This document shows positions 44,859 through 52,729 of a DNA stretch of 64,000 nucleotides, one piece after another. The translations under genes were made by a program, and so were the position numbers. The notes under the pieces are model-generated. The model did no database searches. It was not told the DNA's origin and saw only the letters and a list, made by a program, of their open reading frames with translations. Source of the stretch: Phreatobacter aquaticus (GTDB taxonomy: Bacteria > Pseudomonadota > Alphaproteobacteria > Rhizobiales > Phreatobacteraceae); the NCBI RefSeq assembly GCF_005160265.1, contig NZ_CP039865.1, positions 634,501-698,500 on the forward strand. The letters run 5' to 3'. Numbering within the stretch: position 1 is the stretch's first letter; every line of letters starts with the position of its first letter.

Positions 44859-44965
44859 GTCATCCCCGGCGAGCCCGTGAGGGGGAGGGAAGGGGATCCA
44901 GGGGCCTCAAGGTCCGAGCCAACAACTCCTGGACCCCCTCCCTCGCTTCGCTCGCCGGGGGTGAC
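44859..44965. repeat. Palindromic intergenic repeat, family B, copy 4, in the amidohydrolase array
   Basis: gtcatccccggcgagc and gctcgccgggggtgac are the arms, with gagggaaggggatccagg and cctggaccccctccctc-type inner arms. The right flank (tcatccgcgaaaggtgatgatccgcc) is shared with copy 5 upstream of the next gene. Confidence 0.9.
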
Positions 44966-45027
44966 AATCATCCGCGAAAGGTGATGATCCGCCTTTTGCC
45001 AGACCATGACCCTCCGGGAGCATCCCC

Positions 45028-46194
45028 ATGCCGATCGTCAACCGCATCTCCGCCCTCCACGAGGAAGTCACAGGCTGGCGCCGTGACATCCACGAACATC
45101 CCGAACTGATGTTCGATGTGCACCGCACCGCCGCCTTCGTCGCCGAGAAGCTGAAGGAATTCGGCTGCGACGAGATCGTCACCGGCATCGGCAAGACCGG
45201 TGTCGTCGGCATCATCAAGGGATCGAAGTCAGGTTCGGGCAAGGTGATCGGGCTGCGCGCCGACATGGATGCCCTGCCGCTGACCGAGATCACCGGTAAG
45301 CCCTATGCCTCGAAGGTGCCCGGCAAGATGCACGCCTGCGGCCATGACGGTCACACCGCCATGCTGCTTGGCGCCGCCAAGTACCTCGCCGAGACCCGCA
45401 ATTTCGACGGTTCGGTGGCGGTCATCTTCCAGCCGGCCGAAGAGGGCGGCGGCGGCGGCCGCGAGATGGTCAATGACGGCATGATGGACCGCTTCGGCAT
45501 CCAGGAAGTCTATGGCATGCACAACGCGCCGGGCCTGCCGGTCGGCGCCTTCGCGCTGCGTCCCGGCCCTCTCATGGCGGCCGCCGATCGCATCCTGATC
45601 GAGGTCGAGGGCAAGGGCGGCCATGCGGCCAAGCCCCATCTCGCCGTCGACACGATCCTGGTCGCCTCGCAGATCATCGTGAACTGCCAGTCGATCGTCT
45701 CGCGCAATGTCGATCCGCTCGGCAATGCGGTGGTCTCGATCTGCGCCTTCAATGCCGGCTTCACCGACAATGTCATCCCGCAGACCGCGACCCTGCAGGG
45801 CACGGTCCGCACGCTGACCCCGGAGATGCGTGACCTGGTGGAAGCCCGCCTGCATGCCATCGTCGAGGGCACGGCGGCGCTGTTCGGCGCCAAGGCCAAG
45901 CTCACCTATCATCGCGACTATCCGGTGACCCGGAACAATCCGGAGAACACGGTCTATGCGGCGGATGTCGCGGAGGCCGTGGTGGGTGCGGCTGGCGTCA
46001 ACCGCGAGACCGTGCCGGTCATGGGCGGCGAGGATTTCTCCTTCATGCTGCAAGCGCGCCCCGGCGCCTTCATCTTCATCGGCCAGGGCGATGGCCCGAA
46101 CGTCCATCACCCGGCCTATGACTTCAACGACGAGATCATCCCGATCGGCATGAGCTATTGGGCGAAGCTGGTCGAGACCCGCCTCGCGGCGTAA
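45028..46194 (+). CDS. M20D family amidohydrolase, array copy 3
   Basis: The 388-residue enzyme has metal ligands Cys104 and His106 (HACGHDGH), Glu138/139 (PAEEGG), His165 (GMHN) and His360 (VHHP), with GGED at 333-336. The dimerisation (lid) domain spans about residues 185-300 and includes GGHAAKPH (198-204) and FNAGFTDNVIP (241-251), where the family histidine of IHAG is replaced by Asn242. Its 5' leader and the family B palindrome before it are duplicated in front of copy 4. ggagcatcccc precedes the ATG. Probably cytoplasmic; substrate unknown. Confidence 0.9.
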   Translation: MPIVNRISALHEEVTGWRRDIHEHPELMFDVHRTAAFVAEKLKEFGCDEIVTGIGKTGVVGIIKGSKSGSGKVIGLRADMDALPLTEITGKPYASKVPGKMHACGHDGHTAMLLGAAKYLAETRNFDGSVAVIFQPAEEGGGGGREMVNDGMMDRFGIQEVYGMHNAPGLPVGAFALRPGPLMAAADRILIEVEGKGGHAAKPHLAVDTILVASQIIVNCQSIVSRNVDPLGNAVVSICAFNAGFTDNVIPQTATLQGTVRTLTPEMRDLVEARLHAIVEGTAALFGAKAKLTYHRDYPVTRNNPENTVYAADVAEAVVGAAGVNRETVPVMGGEDFSFMLQARPGAFIFIGQGDGPNVHHPAYDFNDEIIPIGMSYWAKLVETRLAA

Positions 46195-46252
46195 TCACGG
46201 GCCCTGTCGCGTCGGTATCGTTCTTCGCAGCACAACAGGGCCGCACGCACAC

Positions 46253-46360
46253 ACGTCATCCCCGGCGAGCCCGTGGGGGCGAGGGAAGATGATCCAGGGG
46301 CCGCAAGGCTGAGCAACAAAGTCTGGACCCCCTTCCCTCGCTTCGGTCGCCGGGGGTGAC
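46253..46360. repeat. Palindromic intergenic repeat, family B, copy 5, in the amidohydrolase array
   Basis: acgtcatccccggcgag and gtcgccgggggtgac arms with inner gagggaagatgatccagg and ctggacccccttccctc. It lies between array copies 3 and 4 at the same distance from the next start codon as repeat copy 4. Confidence 0.9.
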
Positions 46361-46420
46361 TTTCATCCGCGAAAGGCGATGATCCGCCTTCCGCCAGAAC
46401 ATTCCGTCCCGGAGCATCCC

Positions 46421-47587
46421 ATGCCGATCGTCAACCGCATCTCCGCCCTGCACGATGAAGTCACCGCCTGGCGCCGCGACTTCCACGAATATCCCGAGCT
46501 GCAGTTCGACGTGCACCGCACCGCCGGCATCGTCGCCGAGAAGCTGAAGGAGTTCGGCTGCGACGAGGTCGTCACCGGCATCGGCCGCACCGGTGTGGTC
46601 GGCATCATCCGCGGCAAGTCGAACAATTCGGGCAAGGTGATCGGGCTTCGCGCCGACATGGACGCTCTGCCGCTGACCGAGATCACCGGCCTGCCCCATG
46701 CCTCCAAGGTGCCCGGCAAGATGCACGCCTGCGGCCATGACGGCCACACCGCCATGCTGCTGGGTGCGGCCAAATATCTCGCCGAGACCCGCAATTTCGA
46801 TGGCACGGCGATCATCATCTTCCAGCCGGCCGAAGAGGGCGAGAACGGCGCCCAGGCCATGGTCGAGGACGGACTGATGGAGCGCTTCGGCGTCCAGGAG
46901 GTCTATGGCATGCACAATGCGCCGGGACTGCCGGTTGGCCAGTTCGCGCTGCGCCCCGGCCCGCTTCTGGCGGCGGTCGACAATTTCCGCATCGAAGTGG
47001 AAGGCAAGGGCGGCCACGCCGCCAAGCCCCATCTCTCCGTCGATACGATCCTGGTCACCGCCCATATCGTCACGGCGCTCCAATCGATCGTCTCGCGCAA
47101 TATCGACCCTTTGAAGAACGCGGTCGTCACGGTCGGCGCCTTCAATGCCGGCTTCACCAACAACGTCATCCCGCAGACCGCGGAGCTGCGCGGCACGGTG
47201 CGCACCCTCGATGCCGAGGTCCGCGACTATGTCGAGCAGCGGCTGAAGGCGGTGGCCGAGGGGACTGCGGCGCTGTTCGGCGCCAAGGCGACTGTGCACT
47301 ACGAGCGCGTGGTGGCTGTCACCGTCAACGATCCCGCCCACACGCCCTATGCCGCCGATGCGGCCGCGTCGGTGGTCGGCGACACCGCCGTCAACCGCGA
47401 GTCGGTGCCGGTCATGGGCGGCGAGGACTTCTCCTATATGCTGCAGGCCCGCCCCGGCGCCTTCATCTTCATCGGCCAGGGCAACACGGCGAGCGTCCAC
47501 CACCCGGCTTACGACTTCAACGACGAGATCATCCCGCTCGGCATGAGCTATTGGGCGAAGCTCGTCGAAAGCCGCCTGGCGGCGTAG
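46421..47587 (+). CDS. M20D family amidohydrolase, array copy 4
   Basis: The 388-residue protein shares MPIVNRISALH with copy 3 and metal-binding segments HACGHDGH, FQPAEEGENG, YGMHNAPGLPVG and VHHPAYDFND. The stretch NFDGTAIIIFQPAEEG is shared with copy 5 rather than with copies 2 and 3 (NFDGSVAVIF), while the lid (GGHAAKPH, FNAGFTNNVIP) is of the copy 1-4 type. It thus looks like a mosaic. The ATG at 46421 is fixed by the conserved N-terminus. The leader and an upstream family B palindrome match those before copy 3. Confidence 0.9.
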   Translation: MPIVNRISALHDEVTAWRRDFHEYPELQFDVHRTAGIVAEKLKEFGCDEVVTGIGRTGVVGIIRGKSNNSGKVIGLRADMDALPLTEITGLPHASKVPGKMHACGHDGHTAMLLGAAKYLAETRNFDGTAIIIFQPAEEGENGAQAMVEDGLMERFGVQEVYGMHNAPGLPVGQFALRPGPLLAAVDNFRIEVEGKGGHAAKPHLSVDTILVTAHIVTALQSIVSRNIDPLKNAVVTVGAFNAGFTNNVIPQTAELRGTVRTLDAEVRDYVEQRLKAVAEGTAALFGAKATVHYERVVAVTVNDPAHTPYAADAAASVVGDTAVNRESVPVMGGEDFSYMLQARPGAFIFIGQGNTASVHHPAYDFNDEIIPLGMSYWAKLVESRLAA

Positions 47588-47698
47588 GACTTGCTGCACG
47601 CCAACCTTCAACATGCCCTCCGGCGCGCGACCGTGCGTCGCGGCGCCAAACGACTGATCGACGCCGGCTTGGCCGGCTAAAACCATACCGGAGTTCCC

Positions 47699-48865
47699 AT
47701 GCCTATCATCAACCGCGTTGCCGACCTCGCCGACGAGATCACTGCCTGGCGCCGTGACTTCCACGAGAATCCGGAACTGCTGTTCGACGTCCACCGCACC
47801 GCCGGCATCGTCGCCGAGAAGCTGAAGGAATTCGGCTGCGACGAAGTCACCACCGGCATCGGCCAGACCGGCGTCGTCGCGGTGATCAAGGGCCGCAAGT
47901 CAGGCTCGGGCAAGGTGATCGGGCTGCGCGCCGACATGGACGCGCTGCCGATCGAGGAGGCGACCGGCCTCGCCTATGCCTCCAAGGTGCCCGGCAAGAT
48001 GCACGCCTGCGGCCATGACGGTCATACCGCCATGCTGCTCGGCGCCGCCAAATATCTCGCCGAGACCCGTAATTTCGACGGCACCGCGATCATCATCTTC
48101 CAGCCGGCCGAAGAGGGCGGCGGCGGTGGCGATGCCATGGTCAAGGACGGTCTGATGGAGCGCTGGGGCATCCAGGAGGTCTATGGCATGCACAATATGC
48201 CGGGCATTCCGGTCGGCCAGTTCGCGGTCCGCACCGGCCCCGCCATGGCGGCCGCCGACCGCTTCGTCATCGACCTCGAGGGCAAGGGCGGCCACGGCGC
48301 CATGCCGCACCTGGCGATCGATCCCGTGCCGGTCGCCTTCTCCATCGGCCAGGCGCTGCAGACCATCGTCTCGCGCAATGTCGATCCGGTGGAATGCGCG
48401 GTCATCTCGATCACCGCGATCCATGCGGGCGAAGCCTTCAACGTCATCCCGCAGACGCTGCGCATGATCGGCACGGTGCGCACCTTCAAGCCTGAAGTGC
48501 AGGATCTCGTCGAGGCCCGCATGAAGCAGACGGTGGAGGGCATCGCCGCCGCCATGAACTGCACCGGCACCTGCGACTATCTGCGCGGTTATCCCGTGAC
48601 CTTCAACCACGAGAAGCAGACCGAGTTCGCCGCCGGCGTCGCCAAGGCGATCGTCGGCGCCGACAAGGTGGACACCGACACGCCGCCGCTGATGGGCGCG
48701 GAGGACTTCTCCTACATGCTGAATGCCCGGCCCGGCTGCTACATCTTCGTCGGCAATGGCGACACCGCGAGCTGCCACCACCCGGCCTATAATTTCGACG
48801 ACAAGGCGATCCCCGCCGGCACCAGCTACTGGGCCAAGCTCGTCGAAACCGCGATGCCGGCGTGA
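47699..48865 (+). CDS. M20D family amidohydrolase, array copy 5 (canonical lid)
   Basis: The 388-residue enzyme keeps HACGHDGH, FQPAEEGGGGG, YGMHNMPGIPVG and CHHPAYNFDD, but its lid domain differs from the other copies: GGHGAMPHLAIDPVPVAF and ITAIHAGEAFNVIPQT are the forms typical of hippurate and IAA-conjugate hydrolases, including the IHAG histidine. The N-terminus is MPIINRV rather than MPIVNRI. The stop codon overlaps a GTG start of the Gfo/Idh/MocA gene (GTGA), so these two are coupled. It is likely the ancestral-type or functionally distinct member. Confidence 0.91.
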   Translation: MPIINRVADLADEITAWRRDFHENPELLFDVHRTAGIVAEKLKEFGCDEVTTGIGQTGVVAVIKGRKSGSGKVIGLRADMDALPIEEATGLAYASKVPGKMHACGHDGHTAMLLGAAKYLAETRNFDGTAIIIFQPAEEGGGGGDAMVKDGLMERWGIQEVYGMHNMPGIPVGQFAVRTGPAMAAADRFVIDLEGKGGHGAMPHLAIDPVPVAFSIGQALQTIVSRNVDPVECAVISITAIHAGEAFNVIPQTLRMIGTVRTFKPEVQDLVEARMKQTVEGIAAAMNCTGTCDYLRGYPVTFNHEKQTEFAAGVAKAIVGADKVDTDTPPLMGAEDFSYMLNARPGCYIFVGNGDTASCHHPAYNFDDKAIPAGTSYWAKLVETAMPA

Positions 48866-49860
48866 CCATGGCAGCAGCAAAGGACGCACGCCCGGCCATC
48901 GGCATCATCGGTGCGGGGATCATGGGTGAGCGCATGCTCGGCGCGATCCTCGAGCCGGCGAGCGGCATTGTCCGCGCAGCGGGCATCTGGGATCCGGCGC
49001 CGGCGGCGCTGGCCCGCATCGGCTCGACCGCTCCCGGCGTGCCGCTGCTTGCCAGTGCGGCAGAGGTGATCGCAGCGAGCGACTGCGTTTACATCGCCTC
49101 GCCGCCGGCCTCCCATCTCGGCCATGCCCGGGCGGCTCTGGCGGCGGGCAAGACCGTGTTCTGCGAGAAGCCGCTGGCCGTCGACTATGACGATGCCCGC
49201 GCCTTCGTCGCGGAAGCCGGCAAGCGCGGGGCGGTCAACTTCCCCTTCGCGTCCTCACTCGGCGTCGCGACGCTTGCAAAGTGGATCGAGGATGGCCTGG
49301 TCGGGCCGTTGAAGAGCATCAGCATCGAGGTTGCCTTCGCCACCTGGCCGCGCTCCTGGCAGGTGGACGCTGCGGCCTGGCTTGATGCGCCGGCGCAGGG
49401 CGGGTTCACCCGCGAGGTCGTCTCGCATTTCCTGTTCCTGTCACGCCGGCTTGTGGGACCCCTGCACGACCTGGAATCGAGCGCCTCCTTCCCCGAACCG
49501 GGTAAGTCCGAACGGCGGATCGAGGCCCGGCTGATGGCAGCGGGCGTGCCCATCGCCCTCACCGGCAGTATCGGCACAACGGCCAAGGACGACCACAATG
49601 TCTGGACGCTCGAAGGCGCCAATGGCGCGGTCCGGCTCTGCGACTGGTCGATCGCCGAACGCCGGATGCCCGACGGCACCTGGCAACCGGACCCGAACGC
49701 CATGCCCAACCCGCAGGCACGGCCGCTCGTGCTGAAGCGCCAGCTCGAAGGCGTGGCGAAGCTGGTCCGCGGCGAGCCGCATCATCTGGCGACGCTTCCC
49801 GAGGCCCTCGACGTGCAGGCGATGGTCGAGGCGATCCTCGTCTCGGGAACGCGGGCCTAG
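48862..49860 (+). CDS. Gfo/Idh/MocA family oxidoreductase
   Basis: The 332-residue NAD(P)-dependent dehydrogenase has the Rossmann motif GIIGAGIMGERMLGAIL near residue 13, the substrate-loop segment CVYIASPPASHLGHARAALAAGKTVFCEKPLAVDYDDA near 75-112 with the conserved EKP lysine, and a C-terminal alpha/beta domain. Members act on sugars, inositol, biliverdin or amino-acid-like compounds; the substrate is not evident. The GTG at 48862 overlaps the stop of amidohydrolase copy 5; an ATG at 48868 is an alternative start. Its stop overlaps that of the convergent GMC gene in CTAG. Confidence 0.87.
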   Translation: MTMAAAKDARPAIGIIGAGIMGERMLGAILEPASGIVRAAGIWDPAPAALARIGSTAPGVPLLASAAEVIAASDCVYIASPPASHLGHARAALAAGKTVFCEKPLAVDYDDARAFVAEAGKRGAVNFPFASSLGVATLAKWIEDGLVGPLKSISIEVAFATWPRSWQVDAAAWLDAPAQGGFTREVVSHFLFLSRRLVGPLHDLESSASFPEPGKSERRIEARLMAAGVPIALTGSIGTTAKDDHNVWTLEGANGAVRLCDWSIAERRMPDGTWQPDPNAMPNPQARPLVLKRQLEGVAKLVRGEPHHLATLPEALDVQAMVEAILVSGTRA

Positions 49861-51494
49861 GCTTTCGCCGCGGCGCGCGCGTCCTCCAGGATCATCCGCG
49901 CGCCGTTCTCGGCGATCATCAGCGTCGGCGTGTTGGTATTGCCCGACGTGATGGTCGGCATGACCGAGGCATCGACCACCCTCAAGCCATCGATGCCGAT
50001 GACCCGCAGCCGCTCATCGACTACGGCGTTCGGATCGGAGCGCAGCCCCATCCTGGCGGTGCCGACCGGATGGAAGATCGTCGTGCCGATATCGCCGGCG
50101 GCGCGGGCAAGGCTTGCCTCGTCGTCGCCAATCGCGGGACCAGGCAGCACCTCCTCCGGACGATAGGCGGCAAGCGCCTGCTGGCGCATCAGGGTGCGGG
50201 CGACCCGGAGCGAATCCGCCGCCACCTGGCGATCCTCGTCGGTGGAGAGATAGTTCGGCGCGATGATCGGCTTGTCGTCCGGCTCGGCCGAGCGGATATG
50301 GATCGACCCGCGTGAGGTGGGCCTGAGATTGCAGGGCGCCACCGTCACCGCGGGATAGCGGTGCAGCGGCTCGCCGAACCGGTCGAGCGACAGCGGCTGG
50401 ATATGGAACTGGATATTGGCCCGCACCTGGTGCGGGTCGGACTTGGTGAAGATGCCGAGCTGGCTCGGCGCCATGGTCAGCGGGCCAGTGCGCCTCAGCG
50501 CATATTCGAGGCCCATCAGGCCCCGCTTGAACAGATTGTGGTAAGTCTCGTTCAGCGTCTTGACGCCATGGACCTTGTAGATCGAGCGAATCTGCAGATG
50601 GTCCTGCAGGTTCTCGCCGACGCCCGGCTTGTCGAGCACCACCGGAATGCCGTGCTGGCCAAGCACCTCGCCGCGGCCGATGCCGGAGCGCTCCATGATG
50701 GCGACCGAGCCGAGCGAGCCAGCCGCCAGAACGACCTCGCCGGCAGCCCGCGCGATCACCTGTTCGCCGTGATTGGCGAACTGGACGCCGGTGACACGGC
50801 CGGCCTCGACGACCAGCTTGTTGACCGTGACACCGGAGAGCACCTCGAGATTGTCGCGCTCGTCGATGATCGACTTGAGGAAGCCGCGCGCAGATGACCA
50901 GCGCAGGCCCTTCTTCTGATTGACGTGGAAATAGGCGGCGCCCTCGTTGTCACCGGTGTTGAAATCGTCGATCGCCGGAATGCCCATCTCGCCGGCGGCC
51001 TGGCGCACCTTGTCGAGCAGGTCCCAGCGCACGCGTGGTGCTTCCACCCGCCATTCGCCGCCCTTGCCGTGATGCTCGCTGTCGCCGAGGAAATGGTCCT
51101 CCAGCTTGCGAAACAGCGGACGCACATCGTCCCAGCCCCAGCCGGCAAGTCCCAGCTGGCGCCAATGGTCATAATCGGCGGCCTGGCCGCGCATCACGAT
51201 CATCGCATTGATCGCCGAGGAGCCGCCCATCACCTTGCCGCGCGGATAGGCGAGCGCACGGCCGTTGAGGCCCGCCTCCGGCTCGGTCTTGAACATCCAG
51301 TCGGAGCGCGGATTGCCGATGGCGAAGAGATAGCCGACCGGAATGTGGAACCAGATCCAGTCGTCCTTGGTGCCCGCCTCCAGCAGCAGCACGCGGTTCC
51401 TTGGGTTGGCCGAGAGACGGTTGGCCAGCAGGCAGCCGGCGGTGCCCGCGCCGCACACGATATAGTCCCACTCGCCGCCGAGCTGTCGCGCCAT
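49857..51494 (-). CDS. GMC family FAD oxidoreductase (choline dehydrogenase-like)
   Basis: The 545-residue flavoprotein has the FAD motif YIVCGAGTAGCLLANRLS at residues 11-28, GMC signature 1 region YPRGKVMGGSSAINAMIVMRG near 83, signature 2 region EVVLAAGSLGSVAIMERSGIG near 253, and the C-terminal IFHPVGTARMG (catalytic His) and DASVMPTITSGNTNTPTLMIAE. It oxidises an alcohol, transferring electrons to FAD; choline, PEG or aliphatic alcohols are options. Divergent from denD with 229 bases between. The absence of betaine aldehyde dehydrogenase nearby argues against a true BetA. Confidence 0.9.
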   Translation of the reverse strand: MARQLGGEWDYIVCGAGTAGCLLANRLSANPRNRVLLLEAGTKDDWIWFHIPVGYLFAIGNPRSDWMFKTEPEAGLNGRALAYPRGKVMGGSSAINAMIVMRGQAADYDHWRQLGLAGWGWDDVRPLFRKLEDHFLGDSEHHGKGGEWRVEAPRVRWDLLDKVRQAAGEMGIPAIDDFNTGDNEGAAYFHVNQKKGLRWSSARGFLKSIIDERDNLEVLSGVTVNKLVVEAGRVTGVQFANHGEQVIARAAGEVVLAAGSLGSVAIMERSGIGRGEVLGQHGIPVVLDKPGVGENLQDHLQIRSIYKVHGVKTLNETYHNLFKRGLMGLEYALRRTGPLTMAPSQLGIFTKSDPHQVRANIQFHIQPLSLDRFGEPLHRYPAVTVAPCNLRPTSRGSIHIRSAEPDDKPIIAPNYLSTDEDRQVAADSLRVARTLMRQQALAAYRPEEVLPGPAIGDDEASLARAAGDIGTTIFHPVGTARMGLRSDPNAVVDERLRVIGIDGLRVVDASVMPTITSGNTNTPTLMIAENGARMILEDARAAAKA

Positions 51495-51691
51495 GATCCC
51501 TCAACCTGTCGTCGCACGGGCTCTCGGATGCGGCCCTTGGCCCGATCCATCGCGCGCCGGGGCCGGAAGGTCAATTGCGACGGAAGGCGTGGGGCAGGGA
51601 CACGGGCCGTTCCTGCATGTCCATCCGTCCTTGCAACCCGCTCCCTCTTCGCCCCCCATTCCCTGCCGTCGCGGACCGCGCTAGCCTGCCA

Positions 51692-51706
51692 TTCAAATCG
51701 TTTGAA
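51692..51706. promoter_or_regulatory. Inverted repeat upstream of denD, possible operator
   Basis: TTCAAA-TCG-TTTGAA is a perfect six-base inverted repeat with a three-base spacer, 17 bases before the denD start. Position and symmetry suit a repressor site; no regulator is encoded nearby. Confidence 0.35.
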
Positions 51707-51723
51707 AAGCAGAGGATACGCCC

Positions 51724-52710
51724 ATGCACATTCTGATCATCGGGGCCGCCGGAATGGTTGGCCGCAAGCTCACCGAGAAGCTGGTCAAGGACGGCCATCT
51801 CGGCGGCAAGCCGGTCGATGCCCTGTCGCTCTGCGACGTGGTCAAACCCGATGCGCCCAAGGGCTTCACCGGCAAGCTGACCACGTGGGCGGTGGATATT
51901 TCGGCGCCCTGCACCGCCGGCCCGATGGTCGCCGGCCGTCCCGACGTGATCTTCCACCTCGCCGCCATCGTCTCGGGCGAGGCCGAGGTCGATTTCGACA
52001 AGGGCTACCGGATCAACCTCGACGGCACCCGCCAGATCTACGAGGCGATCCGCCAGGAGGGCGCCAAGGCCCCCTACCATCCGCGCCTCGTCTTCACCTC
52101 GTCGATCGCCGTCTATGGCGCACCGTTCCATGAATTCATCGAGGACGAGTTCTTCCACACGCCGCTGACCAGCTATGGCACCCAGAAATCCATCGGCGAG
52201 CTGCTGCTGACCGACTATTCGCGGAAAGGCTTCTTCGACGGCGTCGGCATCCGTCTGCCGACCATCTGCGTGCGTCCGGGCAAGCCCAACAAGGCGGCCT
52301 CCGGCTTCTTCTCCAACATCATCCGCGAACCGCTGGTGGGCCTGGAAGCCGTGCTGCCGGTCGGCGACGACGTGGTACACACCCATGCAAGCCCGCGCTC
52401 GGCGGTCGGCTTCCTCATCCATGCCGCGACCATGGACACCGCCCAGCTCGGCTGGCGCCGCAACCTCTCGATGCCCGGCGTGGTGGCGACTGTCGGCGAA
52501 CAGCTGGAAGCACTGCGCAAGATCGGTGGCGACAAGGCGCTGAAGCTGGTCCGCCGCGAGCCGGACGAGCTGATCATCCGCATCGTCTCGGGCTGGTCGC
52601 AGCGGTTCAACGCCAAGCGTGCGGCCGAGCTCGGCTTCACGGCCGAGACGAGCTTCGAGGAGATCGTCCGCGCCCATGTCGACGATGAGCTCGGCGGCAA
52701 GGTGGCGTAA
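51724..52710 (+). CDS. denD: D-erythronate dehydrogenase-like NAD-dependent epimerase/dehydratase
   Basis: The 328-residue extended SDR has the NAD motif [19 protein letters not shown] at residues 3-21, [27 protein letters not shown] near 78-104, catalytic FTSSIAVYG and [11 protein letters not shown] (Tyr and Lys), and the [28 protein letters not shown] region that is diagnostic of DenD. DenD oxidises D-erythronate to 2-oxo-tetronate in acid-sugar catabolism. The partner genes (four-carbon acid sugar kinase OtnK/DenK, aldolase) are absent from this window. The nearby inverted repeat may mediate induction. sfsA follows after 19 bases. Confidence 0.87.
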   Translation: MHILIIGAAGMVGRKLTEKLVKDGHLGGKPVDALSLCDVVKPDAPKGFTGKLTTWAVDISAPCTAGPMVAGRPDVIFHLAAIVSGEAEVDFDKGYRINLDGTRQIYEAIRQEGAKAPYHPRLVFTSSIAVYGAPFHEFIEDEFFHTPLTSYGTQKSIGELLLTDYSRKGFFDGVGIRLPTICVRPGKPNKAASGFFSNIIREPLVGLEAVLPVGDDVVHTHASPRSAVGFLIHAATMDTAQLGWRRNLSMPGVVATVGEQLEALRKIGGDKALKLVRREPDELIIRIVSGWSQRFNAKRAAELGFTAETSFEEIVRAHVDDELGGKVA

Positions 52711-52729
52711 CACGAAGCGGCCAGGGGCG

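Noticed and set aside
44859-46360. Direct repeats considered as a CRISPR array
   Set aside because: The elements are long imperfect palindromes of about 110 bases separated by whole genes, not short regular repeats with spacers.
42416-48865. Possibility that the five amidohydrolase genes are an assembly duplication artefact
   Set aside because: The copies differ throughout at many codons and have different intergenic sequences, so they are real diverged paralogues, not collapsed or repeated reads.
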